The notes under the pieces: generated by a model
The model's database searches: none
What the model saw: only the letters and a program-made list of their open reading frames with translations
Told to the model about the DNA's origin: nothing
Program-made: the position numbers and the translations under genes
Source of the DNA: an uncultured Lachnospiraceae bacterium
Lineage (GTDB): Bacteria; Bacillota; Clostridia; Lachnospirales; Lachnospiraceae
Direction of reading: 5' to 3'
Length of the DNA: 64,000 nucleotides
Assembly (NCBI GenBank): GCA_910588405.1
Contig: CAJUPT010000001.1
Coordinates: 1-64,000, forward strand
Shown: positions 1-9,208 of the stretch, in pieces
Layout: every line of letters starts with the position of its first letter
Position numbering within the stretch: position 1 is the stretch's first letter

Positions 1-76
1 AGGCTCCGAAAAGCCTTGATATTACAGTGTTCCTATTAAAACTCATTCATACGAATGCTCCGCCTTCTGTCAACCG

Positions 77-1363
77 TTATTTTAATTCAAGCTCGCTCAG
101 CACCTGTCCGCCCACCTGGAACAGACGGCTTCTGCTGATCGTGATACATTTTGAAATTGTTCCTTCCAGGCTACCCTGATAAATCTGAGCGCCTCCCATA
201 TCATAGATCAGACAATTGGTATCATTGTAAATCAGCAGGTAATCGCCGGAGAATTCCGCATGGTTGTAGGCCATGGCCACCGGCTTCACGAACAGCTCCT
301 GCCCTGCCCCATTGTATACATGCAGCTGCCTCGTGCTGTCGGAAGCGTCTCCTTCCACTACCACACCCACATGGGAATCACTGTGAAATACGCTTAAGAT
401 ATTTCTTCCATCGTAGGTGATGCTCTGGGCCAGCTCCGGGGAAAGGGCATTTTTCAGAGAATAAAAATCCACCCGGTCATCGGCAAAGGCGCAGGCTTGC
501 TCATTTCCCAGAAAAGTGACTTCTCCTACCAGGGCATTCTGGTATTCCATGAAAATGCCCACCACCCGGTCCTGGCGGTTTTTTCCCACCTCAAAATTGT
601 AAAAAACCACTTTGTTCATCATAGAGCCGGCATCCATGTAAATATAAGCCACCACCAACTGCTGACCGTCAGGAGAAATACCGATATCCATGGGATAGCC
701 ATACTCGTCGATCAGCGTTTTCAGCTTGATGTCCAGCTCGGTCCCGTTCTTGTCATAAAATACGATCTGGTTCGAGCGGGTATTTTCCAAAATCGCGACT
801 GCCACACCCTGGGAAGCCACCTGCACTCGGGTGATCGGCCAGTTTGTGGTCACATTTCCCACGCAGCCAGAGGCATCGCATATGTACATTGTATAACCCT
901 GCTGGTCGGCAAACACTGCGTAGCCGCCGCTGATATCCACAATGGGCTTTTTCATCTCAAACGACTGGTTCCAGACCACTTCTCCGGTCCGGTCATAGCA
1001 GATTGCCCCGTCCCGGCCATATCTCAGAATATAATTTCCAAACCCGACATAGTCCGACAGCCCGCCGCCCTCCAAAGATTTCTGCCAGAGCACGGTATAG
1101 CCGCCAAATGTCTTACTGCTCTGATAGAGCCAGAACACCAGACCGCAAGCTGCCAGACTAACCGCCAGCAGCAATATGCCGACAATTTTTTTTCGATGAT
1201 GCCAAAACAGACTTTGATCAAGCGCTTCGGTATCTGTGTCCGTAACCGGCGCTGCCCCGAATTCCCCTCCGATTTCCTCATCTTCCCAGGAAGCGCCCCG
1301 GATCATCCTTCTTCTTAAAACCGATTTTCTTTTTTCTCGTAAATAATCATTTGTATCAGCCAT
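77..1363 (-). CDS. DUF5711-like membrane-anchored beta-propeller protein
   Basis: The product is 428 residues long. A basic N-terminal cytoplasmic segment of about 58 residues is followed by one membrane segment (residues 59-80, ending LVFWLY). A large C-terminal domain follows, with repeated strand-rich blocks of the WD/PQQ-propeller kind (patterns such as GGYAVFADQQG, ISPDGQQLVVAYI). I recognise it as resembling the DUF5711 family of Firmicutes, whose function is unknown; the topology suggests a propeller outside the membrane. The frame is open for 23 codons upstream to a GTG, but only the ATG at 1363 has a good ribosome binding site (AGAAGGG, 8 bases). It follows the LysM protein gene in the same direction. 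The family name comes from memory, not a search. Confidence 0.65.
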   Translation of the reverse strand: MADTNDYLREKRKSVLRRRMIRGASWEDEEIGGEFGAAPVTDTDTEALDQSLFWHHRKKIVGILLLAVSLAACGLVFWLYQSSKTFGGYTVLWQKSLEGGGLSDYVGFGNYILRYGRDGAICYDRTGEVVWNQSFEMKKPIVDISGGYAVFADQQGYTMYICDASGCVGNVTTNWPITRVQVASQGVAVAILENTRSNQIVFYDKNGTELDIKLKTLIDEYGYPMDIGISPDGQQLVVAYIYMDAGSMMNKVVFYNFEVGKNRQDRVVGIFMEYQNALVGEVTFLGNEQACAFADDRVDFYSLKNALSPELAQSITYDGRNILSVFHSDSHVGVVVEGDASDSTRQLHVYNGAGQELFVKPVAMAYNHAEFSGDYLLIYNDTNCLIYDMGGAQIYQGSLEGTISKCITISRSRLFQVGGQVLSELELK

Positions 1364-1474
1364 GAATCGCGCCCTTCTGCGTCTGCGGGTCATTTCCTTT
1401 TTCAAACCGGACAATAAAATTTTCATCCGCACTACACTAGTATATATTATTTTAGCGAATAATGCTACCCGGTT

Positions 1475-2722
1475 TTACGGCAAAACCAGGATTTGTCCCG
1501 CAAACAGAAAATCAGGATTGCTGATATCGTTTTTTTCGCAGATTTCATGGATCATATCTTCATTTCCGTAAATGCGCATGCTGATTTTCTGCAGCGTGTC
1601 TCCCTGTTCCACCTGATAGGTTTCAGGAACCGAAGCCTGCGCTGGCGTCTCGGGGGGATTTGTCTCCTCCGGCTGGGTTTCGGTCGGGAGAGCTTCGGTT
1701 TCGGTTCCTGCAGCTGCATCCGGGTTTTGATCAGCTTGTCCGGCAGACCCGCCGTTCCCATCTTGTCCCGACTGTTCGTCTCCTGACTGGCTGTTTTCAT
1801 CCGCCTGGTCACTCTCTCCCTGTTGGCTGCTTAACCCGGCCTGGCCGTTTTCCCCTTGCTGCCCGACTGCCTGTCCATCAGCCTCCGTGTCCTGGGTAGG
1901 ACTCAGGTTCGCCGGATGCTCCCGTACAATCACGGATGCCGGTGGCGGACTGGTTTCCCTGCTCGTTGCAATCTGCGTATCCGGCTGCCCTTTTACCAGC
2001 GCCGAGGTCTGCATATCCTGTCTTCCATAAAACGCCATAACACCCATCAGAAATACGCAGACCAGCGAAGCGGCATGGACAAAACTATAATTTTTCTTTG
2101 ACGCCGATCCCGGCCTGGAACCCACCGGTGGTTTTTTCTCCTGCATGATTTTCCGGTAATGATCCACCAGTTCCTCTTTCGGCTCCTCAGGCTCCGTCTT
2201 AAAATGAGGGGAGGAAAGGATCATATATTCCTGCATTTCCTCATTCCGCTCATAATAAATATGATAGCCCTTAAGCCGTTCCAGTCCCCTGATCGGGCAG
2301 ACATAAAAATCCGCCTCCTGCTCCCGCTGCCAGAACAGTACCTGATATTCCTTTTGAAAATATCGTCGGAACATCAGCTCTGCCTTTTCCTCTGACGTTT
2401 CCTGCCCGTCGCTGTCACACAAAAACCAGCCCCATACCTGGGTTCCGGGAAATCTCTGGCTGATGGTCTCCTCTATCCTGGCCTGTCCGCTCTCGCCGGA
2501 CAATTCTTCCTCGGTGACTTCCATCGCGCCGCTTAAAAACAGATAAACGGAATGGTCCGCCCGCTCCTTTTTTCCAAGCAGTATGCCGTACTTTCCCTCA
2601 GCGCTTCCCTGGGCTTTCAGACGATGGATATATGTCACCACATAGTCTTCCACATAAACCTTGATCCAGTCTTCTATTCCGCCGATCTGACGGATATTTT
2701 TCGGTATTTTCTGAACCTCCAT
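1475..2722 (-). CDS. LysM-domain membrane protein
   Basis: The product is 415 residues long. The N-terminal ~220 residues are a soluble domain I do not recognise. A single membrane segment follows (VHAASLVCVFLMGVMAFYG), then a ~110-residue low-complexity stretch rich in Q, G, E, P and T. The C-terminal ~48 residues form a LysM peptidoglycan-binding module (starts YQVEQGDTLQKIS, ends AGQILVLP). The likely topology is N-terminus inside, LysM outside. The ATG at 2722 is chosen because GGAGGAT lies 7 bases before it; the 21 codons upstream have no such site and run into the palindromic spacer. The gene lies between yyaC and the DUF5711-like gene, so a role at the envelope or in sporulation is possible but only inferred. 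Confidence 0.75.
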   Translation of the reverse strand: MEVQKIPKNIRQIGGIEDWIKVYVEDYVVTYIHRLKAQGSAEGKYGILLGKKERADHSVYLFLSGAMEVTEEELSGESGQARIEETISQRFPGTQVWGWFLCDSDGQETSEEKAELMFRRYFQKEYQVLFWQREQEADFYVCPIRGLERLKGYHIYYERNEEMQEYMILSSPHFKTEPEEPKEELVDHYRKIMQEKKPPVGSRPGSASKKNYSFVHAASLVCVFLMGVMAFYGRQDMQTSALVKGQPDTQIATSRETSPPPASVIVREHPANLSPTQDTEADGQAVGQQGENGQAGLSSQQGESDQADENSQSGDEQSGQDGNGGSAGQADQNPDAAAGTETEALPTETQPEETNPPETPAQASVPETYQVEQGDTLQKISMRIYGNEDMIHEICEKNDISNPDFLFAGQILVLP

Positions 2723-2774
2723 TCTGATTATCCTCCATCCTGTCCATGCCATTCCCATCATGAATCCGCGATTC

Positions 2775-2836
2775 ATGAACTTCATTCACCGCTCGGTGAA
2801 CATGCAAGCATGCTCCCCTCGCTAACGTTCATGATA
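2775..2836. repeat. Palindrome-rich spacer
   Basis: This short spacer downstream of yyaC contains TTCACCGCTCGGTGAA (a perfect palindrome), CATGCAAGCATG, and outer arms TTCATGAAC / GTTCATGA. It can fold into nested hairpins on either strand. There is no clear U-tract, so I call it a structured repeat rather than a terminator. Confidence 0.5.
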
Positions 2837-3523
2837 TTATACGACAGGGCGGATGCGTAAGCTGTCATTTTCTGTCTGCGGTGACAAAAAAGTTTTTGAC
2901 AGGAATCCCACTGTTTCGATTCCCCGGCAGATGCAGTCGGCCAGCTCCATTACCATAGAAAGGCGGGTATTTTGCAGAATCAGCGGCTCGAACCGCCCCT
3001 GACTCCCCACGATACCGGTGATGGAAATATGGCCGACTGCGGACAAATCTTTGCTGACGCCGAGCCCCGGCTTCATTGCCCCCTTTGACAGCGTGATACA
3101 GCCCACATGCTCTCTGGACCCTATGGAAGCGTCGATGGCTACCACCACAGCATCCTGATATTCCTGCTCGATCAGCTCGATCATTTCTTCCAGATTTACC
3201 GCATGTACCGGCTGGCGGAGGGTTCCCAGCACATCCGGACGGTCATAACCGCAGACTGCCCTCTGTCTGACCGGCGTATCCGGCCCTCCATATTTTCCGA
3301 ACAGATACCCTGGCTCTCTGGTGGTCAGCATATGACCGATCAAAGGCCCCAGACTATCCCCCGTTGAACGGTCACTGCCGATACACAGATATAAAACCCT
3401 GTTCTTTCGTTTTTCCTCTCGGATCTCCGAAACCAGCCGGGCCAGCTGACTGCCAAAGGCTTCCGGTGAAAAAGCTTCGTCGGCCCGATAATACATAATC
3501 GCATTCTGTTTCAAAGAACTCAC
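2837..3523 (-). CDS. yyaC: YyaC/GPR-like sporulation protein
   Basis: The product is 228 residues with the YyaC (DUF1256) pattern: an early LCIGSDRSTGDSLGPLIG block, a central VVAIDASIGSREHVG block, and a late GLGVSKDLSAVGHISITGIVG block. The fold resembles the germination protease GPR, and YyaC proteins are conserved in endospore formers; the substrate is unknown. I place the start at GTG 3523, which has AGGA nine bases upstream. The frame is open further upstream, but that part overlaps one arm of an inverted repeat. Presence of this gene supports an endospore-forming host. Confidence 0.8.
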   Translation of the reverse strand: MSSLKQNAIMYYRADEAFSPEAFGSQLARLVSEIREEKRKNRVLYLCIGSDRSTGDSLGPLIGHMLTTREPGYLFGKYGGPDTPVRQRAVCGYDRPDVLGTLRQPVHAVNLEEMIELIEQEYQDAVVVAIDASIGSREHVGCITLSKGAMKPGLGVSKDLSAVGHISITGIVGSQGRFEPLILQNTRLSMVMELADCICRGIETVGFLSKTFLSPQTENDSLRIRPVV

Positions 3524-3548
3524 CTGTCTCTTTCCTGTATCACAGGCC

Positions 3549-3611
3549 CCAGGAACCCGCATATCCAACTGCTTACTAACTCAAATATGAATGAAAGCGG
3601 GTTCCTGTGCT
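3549..3611. repeat. Inverted repeat between two genes
   Basis: Arms CAGGAACCCGC (3549-3559) and GCGGGTTCCTG (3599-3609) are perfect 11-mers about 40 bases apart. They lie in the spacer between the DUF6128-like gene and yyaC. The structure may act as an intercistronic hairpin; there is no U-run after it on the minus strand. Confidence 0.6.
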
Positions 3612-3635
3612 TGCAATACAACTCTCATTCTGCCA

Positions 3636-4949
3636 TTAATTATTCCCCAAATTAACAGGTGTATACCAGTAACCCCTTTTTCCTCCCGGCAGGTAATTGG
3701 TAAAGCCGAACATGGAGGCCATCACTCGTTCCCTTTCGCTGCATGCGCCAGGCACACCCAGGTAATACTGGCAGGGCGTCGTCCCTTTATAGCAAGCCAA
3801 AATCAGGTGATGATGGCGGTAATAGCCGTGAAGCAGGAAACTGTTATTGCCATACACCCAATTTTCCCTGGGGAGCCTTCCGATGTCTCTGGGCATAATC
3901 TTTAAAATCTCCCAATCGCTTCCCATGCCATTTAAAATCAGCTTCGGATAGAAAGATGCCAGTTTCTCCCACAGGCTTTTCGGCGGTTCCTGATACATAT
4001 CGCTCCAGATACACTGCTCCGGACAGGGACAGCCTGACTGCTCCTGTTTCGTTTCAGGCTGCTCCTGCCGCAGATTTTTTTCTTCCTCCTGACATGGTTC
4101 TGTCTGTATAAAAGAAGGTCTTGGAGGGCCGAAAAAGGATGGTTCTAACTTCGGCATTTGCTGCTCTGACTCCGGCTCCCGCTTTGCATGCTCGGAAGAT
4201 TCCTGCAAAACGGCTCTGTCAGCCATAATCCGTTCCACCTCTTTCTCCTCCAAAAGCTCCCGCAGCGTATCCCATTCCTCTACAGTACTGTCCATGGCTT
4301 CGGTGCCTTCCGCCTGCAGCAGTTCTCCAGCTTCTGACTGTTCCTCTCTTTTTTCCTCCTGCTGTCCTTCTTTTTTCTTCCGCACCCATTCACGATCTGT
4401 CGACGGCAATGATCCCTCTCCCGTCAATACGTCCTCTGCCCTCTCTGGCTGCGGCTGCTTCGCCCATCCCTGCTCCTCTGGCTCATCCACCTGGGCTGCA
4501 TGAAGCACCTCCATTGATGCTTCCCCAGGCATAAACAGCGGAAGATCATCCCATACCGTTGCGCAGATCAAGCCCTTCCCGCCATCTTCCATGTCCGGAA
4601 GCGGTTCCTGACCCTCTTTGTCCTGGCCGCCATATAGCAGCAAGCCGGCCACATGATTCAAATCCGCCGCCTCCCCAAGAAAACGGGCAAGAGGCATCTG
4701 AACCCCCCATTCCCCCTGACCATTCCCGGCATTTATCCGGCCCAGCCGCCACAGCCGCAGCTTATAGTCCTCCCGCATAAAGCCGTAAACATTCCACTGA
4801 GGCGCCTGATTCAGAAATCCGCCTTTCACAGACAGCTGCAGCCTGCACTGATTATTTCTGATCTCAACTTTTACAAATCCGGAGTTTTTTTCTTTGATCT
4901 TATGTTGATAAAAATACAGATAAGAAAACAAACGTTTATAATCAGACAT
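3636..4949 (-). CDS. DUF6128-like protein, unknown function
   Basis: The product is 437 residues and appears soluble. The N-terminal ~120 residues begin MSDYKRLFSYLYFYQH and look like a small beta-rich domain. The middle ~200 residues are low-complexity and rich in E, Q and K. The C-terminal ~100 residues are well ordered (LILNGMGSDWEILKI, YYRHHHLILACYKG, YYLGVPGACSERER). This conserved-ends, variable-middle layout matches a Lachnospiraceae family I recall as DUF6128; I do not know its function. The ATG at 4949 has GAGGAGA seven bases upstream, so the nine codons before it are excluded. It is read from the strand of the pur genes but separated from purB by a hairpin. Confidence 0.6.
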   Translation of the reverse strand: MSDYKRLFSYLYFYQHKIKEKNSGFVKVEIRNNQCRLQLSVKGGFLNQAPQWNVYGFMREDYKLRLWRLGRINAGNGQGEWGVQMPLARFLGEAADLNHVAGLLLYGGQDKEGQEPLPDMEDGGKGLICATVWDDLPLFMPGEASMEVLHAAQVDEPEEQGWAKQPQPERAEDVLTGEGSLPSTDREWVRKKKEGQQEEKREEQSEAGELLQAEGTEAMDSTVEEWDTLRELLEEKEVERIMADRAVLQESSEHAKREPESEQQMPKLEPSFFGPPRPSFIQTEPCQEEEKNLRQEQPETKQEQSGCPCPEQCIWSDMYQEPPKSLWEKLASFYPKLILNGMGSDWEILKIMPRDIGRLPRENWVYGNNSFLLHGYYRHHHLILACYKGTTPCQYYLGVPGACSERERVMASMFGFTNYLPGGKRGYWYTPVNLGNN

Positions 4950-5004
4950 ATTCTCATCTCTCCTCTCTCCTATCATATGAGAGGGTTGATGAAAATATTA
5001 CGAA

Positions 5005-5045
5005 GGAACCGGCAAAATGCAGTGACAGTGCACTTTGCCGGTTCC
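5005..5045 (-). terminator. Terminator-like hairpin after purB
   Basis: The arms GGAACCGGCAAA and TTTGCCGGTTCC are perfect complements, with an extra TGCA/TGCA pair inside. On the minus strand the stem is followed by a T-rich but interrupted tract. It lies 46 bases past the purB stop, so it probably ends the purine operon. Confidence 0.65.
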
Positions 5046-5091
5046 CAAAGAAAATCAATCTGGTTTTGAATACGATATGAAAAAACAGTCG

Positions 5092-6525
5092 CTACACATG
5101 AATCTCTGCCTTTACGCCCAACAGCTCCTTATTTTCTTCCAGCATGGGCCGGATTACGTCGGCCAGGAATTCCTCCACCTGCTCTTTCGCGCGCCCGGTA
5201 TAGCGGGAGGGCTCCATCAGCTTCTTAAGGTCTTCCAGGTTCAGATTAAAGGCCGGATCAGCGGCGATCAGCTCCAGGAGATTATTCTCCATCCCCTTTT
5301 CCTTCACATTCCGCCCCGCTTCCATGGAAAGCACTCGAATCCGCTCGTGAAGCTCCTGCCGGTCTCCGCCGGCCTTCACCGCATCCATCATAATGTTTTC
5401 CGTAGCCATAAAGGGCAGCTCCGCCATCAGCCGCTTTTCAATCACCTTCGGATATACCACCAGGCCGTCCACCACGTTCAGATACAGGTTCAGAATCCCG
5501 TCCACGGCCAGAAAAGCCTCCGGAATGCTGATCCGCTTATTGGCGGAATCGTCCAGCGTCCGCTCAAACCACTGGGTAGAGGCCGTCATCATAGGATTCA
5601 TGGCATCCGCCATCACATAATTAGCCAGGGACGCCATACGCTCGCTGCGCATGGGATTTCTCTTATAAGCCATGGCGGAAGAACCAATCTGATTTTTCTC
5701 AAAAGGCTCCTCCACCTCTTTCAGATGCTGCAGAAGACGGATATCATTGGAAAATTTATGGGCGCTCTGGGCAATGCCGGAAAGCACATTCAGTACCCGG
5801 CTGTCCACCTTTCTGGAATATGTCTGGCCGGACACGGGATAACAACCGGGAAATCCCATCTTTTCTGCGATCTTCCGGTCTACCGCCTTCGCCTTCTCGT
5901 GGTCGCCGTCAAAGAGCTCCATAAAGCTGGCCTGGGTTCCCGTCGTTCCCTTCGAGCCCAAAAGCCGCATACTGCCGATCAGGTAGTCCAGATCCTGAAG
6001 GTCCAGCAAAAGCTCCATCATCCACAGAGACGCCCGCTTGCCCACAGTAGTAGGCTGAGCCGGCTGGAAATGGGTAAAGGCCAGCGTCGGCTGCGCCTTA
6101 TAGCTGTCTGCGAATTTCGCCAGCTCGTTCAGCACGTTCACCAGCTTTTTCTTCACTAGCTTCAGCGCCTCCGTCATCACGATAATATCGGTATTGTCCC
6201 CCACATAACAGGAGGTGGCGCCCAGATGGATAATGCCCTTGGCTTTCGGACACTGGGTACCATAGGCATATACGTGGGCCATCACGTCATGGCGCACCAG
6301 CGCCTCCCGCTCTTTCGCCACGTCATAATTGATCTCATCCTGGTGTTCCTTCAGCTCCTGAATCTGCTCTTCGGTCACAGGCAGACCCAGTTCATGCTCC
6401 GCTTCCGCCAGAGCAATCCACAGCCGCCGCCAGGTCTTAAATTTCTTGTCCTGGGAAAAAATATACTGCATCTCCTCGCTGGCATACCGCTCAGACAAGG
6501 GACTCTGATACCTGTCAGTATTCAT
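5092..6525 (-). CDS. purB: Adenylosuccinate lyase
   Basis: PurB (477 residues, normal length) splits SAICAR to AICAR plus fumarate and adenylosuccinate to AMP plus fumarate, so it acts twice in purine synthesis. The fumarase/aspartase-superfamily signature GSSAMAYKRNP is at residues 281-291 and contains the catalytic serine loop. GATS (102-105) and THFQPAQPTTVGKR (from 151) supply substrate contacts and a catalytic His. The start ATG is preceded by GGAGGG and by the leader box (GCGGGACT) shared with many genes in this window. It is the last gene of purC-purF-purB. Confidence 0.96.
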   Translation of the reverse strand: MNTDRYQSPLSERYASEEMQYIFSQDKKFKTWRRLWIALAEAEHELGLPVTEEQIQELKEHQDEINYDVAKEREALVRHDVMAHVYAYGTQCPKAKGIIHLGATSCYVGDNTDIIVMTEALKLVKKKLVNVLNELAKFADSYKAQPTLAFTHFQPAQPTTVGKRASLWMMELLLDLQDLDYLIGSMRLLGSKGTTGTQASFMELFDGDHEKAKAVDRKIAEKMGFPGCYPVSGQTYSRKVDSRVLNVLSGIAQSAHKFSNDIRLLQHLKEVEEPFEKNQIGSSAMAYKRNPMRSERMASLANYVMADAMNPMMTASTQWFERTLDDSANKRISIPEAFLAVDGILNLYLNVVDGLVVYPKVIEKRLMAELPFMATENIMMDAVKAGGDRQELHERIRVLSMEAGRNVKEKGMENNLLELIAADPAFNLNLEDLKKLMEPSRYTGRAKEQVEEFLADVIRPMLEENKELLGVKAEIHV

Positions 6526-6564
6526 TAATAATATCCCTCCTAATTTAGTCCCGCTACATCCCTT

Positions 6565-8034
6565 CTACCTATCATATTCTCCTCGGATGTCTTCTGCGGG
6601 CGGGGCGACCGGGTAATTACCTGTAAAGCAGGCATCACAGCAGGGCAGTCCCTCCGCCAGCTCCGGCAGACGTTCTACGCGCAGAAAAGCCAGACTGTCG
6701 GCCCCGATGATCTGACGAATTTCCTCCACCGTCCGGTTATGAGCGATCAGCTGGTCCTCCGACGGAATATCGGTCCCGAAATAACAGGGATGCAGAAAAG
6801 GCGGGGCAGCCACCCGCATATGTACTTCCTTCGCCCCGGCCTCCCGCAGCATGGTAACAATCCGGTTGCTGGTGGTTCCTCTGACGATGGAATCGTCGAT
6901 CATGATAATCCGCTTTCCGGCCACAGCCTCCCTGAGCACATTCAGTTTAACCCGAACGCCGGACTCCCGGCTTTTTTGTCCGGGTTTAATAAAGGTACGT
7001 CCCACATAGCCATTTTTGATCAGCGCCGTCCCATAAGGAATGCCGGACTCCCGGCTGTATCCCATGGCGGCGGAATTTCCCGAATCGGGGATGCTGACCA
7101 CCAGGTCTGCTTCCACCGGCGAATCCTTGGCCAGACAGGCTCCCGCCGTCAGCCGGGACTTATACATACTGACGCCGTCGCTGATGCTGTCGGGCCTGGA
7201 AAAATAAATATATTCAAAAATACAGCGGGACTGTTTTTCTGCGGGCCGGCAAAGCCTTCTGTCGGAGAGTACCTCTCCCTCCTTCGTGATGGTCACGATC
7301 TCTCCCGGCTCCACGTCCCGGACAAATTCTGCCCCGACCGTGTCCAGCGCACAGCTTTCCGAGGCAAATAGCCAAGCGCTGCCCCTTCTGCCCAGGCATA
7401 ACGGCCGGAACCCCTGGGGATCTCTGACGCCGATCAGCTTTCTGGGGCTCATAATCACAAGGGAATAAGCGCCTTTCAGTTTTTTCATGGCCCTTGCCAC
7501 GGCGTCCTCCACACAGCTTGTATTGACCCGTTCTCTGGCGATATGATAAGCAATCACCTCGGAATCAATCGTGGTCTGAAAGATGGCCCCCGTGCGGGCC
7601 AGCTCCTGCCGAAGTCTGGGCGTATTGACCAGATTTCCATTGTGGGCCAGCCCTAGCACACCCTTAATATAGTTCAGCACCAGCGGTTGGGCATTTTCAA
7701 TCGTGCTGCTTCCCGCCGTGGAATAGCGCACATGACCAACGCCTAGATTGCCCCCTGCCAGCTTTTGCAGGTTGTCCTTATCAAAAACCTCATTGACAAG
7801 GCCCATACCTTTATGAGAAAGCACACGTCTTTTAGGCCCCCTGGTATCGCTGACCGCGATGCCGCAGCTTTCCTGTCCCCGGTGCTGCAGCGCCAGCAGT
7901 CCGTAATAAATCGACTGCGCCACGTCGCTCCCTTCCGGGTCATAGATCCCGAATACACCGCACTCCTCACGGAGCTTCTCACACTCCTGGCCTGCCATTT
8001 CCTCCTGCTGCTCCTGCTCTAATGCCTCATTCAT
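6565..8034 (-). CDS. purF: Amidophosphoribosyltransferase
   Basis: PurF makes 5-phosphoribosylamine from PRPP and glutamine, the first committed step of purine synthesis. The N-terminal Ntn-type glutaminase domain begins with the nucleophile in EECGVFGIYD (Cys25 in this numbering), so residues 1-24 look like a cleaved propeptide. The PRPP-binding loop is VIMIDDSIVRGTT-like (IIMIDDSIVRGTTSNRIV). Cysteines in SRCIFEYIYF and the C-terminal LPCCDACF fit the Bacillus-type enzyme with a [4Fe-4S] cluster. The ATG at 8034 is favoured (GAGGGG about ten bases upstream), although the frame is open to 8139. A hairpin-rich spacer separates it from purC. Confidence 0.95.
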   Translation of the reverse strand: MNEALEQEQQEEMAGQECEKLREECGVFGIYDPEGSDVAQSIYYGLLALQHRGQESCGIAVSDTRGPKRRVLSHKGMGLVNEVFDKDNLQKLAGGNLGVGHVRYSTAGSSTIENAQPLVLNYIKGVLGLAHNGNLVNTPRLRQELARTGAIFQTTIDSEVIAYHIARERVNTSCVEDAVARAMKKLKGAYSLVIMSPRKLIGVRDPQGFRPLCLGRRGSAWLFASESCALDTVGAEFVRDVEPGEIVTITKEGEVLSDRRLCRPAEKQSRCIFEYIYFSRPDSISDGVSMYKSRLTAGACLAKDSPVEADLVVSIPDSGNSAAMGYSRESGIPYGTALIKNGYVGRTFIKPGQKSRESGVRVKLNVLREAVAGKRIIMIDDSIVRGTTSNRIVTMLREAGAKEVHMRVAAPPFLHPCYFGTDIPSEDQLIAHNRTVEEIRQIIGADSLAFLRVERLPELAEGLPCCDACFTGNYPVAPPAEDIRGEYDR

Positions 8035-8345
8035 CCTGTCCCGGCCCCTCTTTCCCATAGCTGTGTCCGTACTGTGAAAGTAAGCCAAGTGGGCATAGAT
8101 GCGACATGCTAAGTGCCCTGCGGGTATGCATGAGAGCATCTATGGACATTTGGCGCACCCCGGGTATGAGCAAGTAGTGCGGTAGCACGGATTGCGATAA
8201 GTGACACTCGAAATCTTTGATTTCGTTAGTGGAACTTATGCACAGCTATACCTGGGGAGATTGCGGGAGTGCGATAGCACGGAGCAATCTACTTTCATAT
8301 TTGATGATGTCTGCGTCAGCAGACATGTCCGTTTAATTGTCCGTA
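8035..8345. repeat. Hairpin array between purC and purF
   Basis: This ~310-base spacer holds no gene but at least four hairpins. About 8088-8156 the imperfect 19-bp arms GCCAAGTGGGCATAGATGC and GCATCTATGGACATTTGGC face each other. Next comes a nested hairpin with CGAAATC/GATTTCG at its tip and ATAAGT/ACTTAT at its base. Then AGATTGC/GCAATCT encloses GTGCGATAGCAC, a motif also present nearby as GTGCGGTAGCAC. Last is ATGTCTGC/GCAGACAT close to the purC stop. I recognise no riboswitch class. Confidence 0.6.
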
Positions 8346-9056
8346 TTACTCGATCCCGAGACGCTTGAATACCTCTGCGTAAGCGTCCTCCACATTGCCC
8401 AGATCCCTGCGGAAACGGTCCTTGTCCAGCTTCTCCCTGGTCTCCTTGTCCCACAGGCGGCAGGTGTCGGGAGAAATCTCGTCGGCCAAGATAATCGTCC
8501 CATCTGCCAGCCTGCCAAACTCAATCTTAAAGTCGATCAGCTCGATGCCAATGCTGTCAAAATATTTGATCATTACCTCATTTACCTTGAAAGCATATCT
8601 GGTAATCGTATCGATCTCTTCCTCGGTGGCCAGCCCCAGGGCCAGCGCATAATATTTATTGATAAAAGGATCTCCCAGCTCGTCATCCTTATAACTGAAC
8701 TCTAACGTAGGGCAAAGCAGCTTTCTGCCTTCCTCGACGCCCAGCTTTTTGGAAAAGCTGCCGGCAGCCACATTTCTTATGATTACTTCCAGGGGAACGA
8801 TCTTGACCGCTTTCACGGCGGTTTCCCTGTCGCTTAGCTCCTCCACCAGATGGGTAGGCACGCCTTCCTTCTCCAACAGACGTAAAATATGGTTGGTCAT
8901 CCGGTTATTGATCGCACCCTTTCCTACGATCGTGCCTTTTTTCTGGCCATTAAAGGCGGTGGCATCATCCTTATAATCCACAATCAAGATGCCTTCCTCA
9001 TCTGTTTTGAACACTTTTTTGGCCTTGCCCTCGTACATCAAATCCAGTTTTTTCAT
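8346..9056 (-). CDS. purC: SAICAR synthetase
   Basis: PurC (236 residues) joins CAIR and aspartate using ATP to give SAICAR. Family signatures are KKLDLMYEGKAKKVF at the N-terminus (ATP loop), VEVIIRNVAAGSF-like (PLEVIIRNVAAGS), and the PurC block LIDFKIEFGRL followed by LADEISPDTCRLWD. Two in-frame ATGs lie close together; the second, at 9056, has GAGGAG at 8 bases, while the first would be only 2 bases from it. A strong promoter lies directly upstream, making this the first gene of purC-purF-purB. Confidence 0.96.
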   Translation of the reverse strand: MKKLDLMYEGKAKKVFKTDEEGILIVDYKDDATAFNGQKKGTIVGKGAINNRMTNHILRLLEKEGVPTHLVEELSDRETAVKAVKIVPLEVIIRNVAAGSFSKKLGVEEGRKLLCPTLEFSYKDDELGDPFINKYYALALGLATEEEIDTITRYAFKVNEVMIKYFDSIGIELIDFKIEFGRLADGTIILADEISPDTCRLWDKETREKLDKDRFRRDLGNVEDAYAEVFKRLGIE

Positions 9057-9108
9057 CGTCATGTCTCCTCATATTCATCAGACTTTCATATTTTTTGCAG
9101 TCATCTGC

Positions 9109-9137
9109 ATTATAATACAGAGACTATGGAATTGCAA
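9109..9137 (-). promoter_or_regulatory. Promoter of purC operon
   Basis: Reading the minus strand, TTGCAA (9137-9132), a 17-base spacer and a perfect TATAAT (9114-9109) make a good vegetative promoter. The transcript would start about 9102, some 45 bases before the purC start. I see no clear purine riboswitch in the short leader. Confidence 0.75.
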
Positions 9138-9208
9138 TATTCATTCGGTCAGAGTTTTTTTGAATAATAATAAATTTTTTGCTATATTTTCCCACAAATA
9201 GAAGTTCT

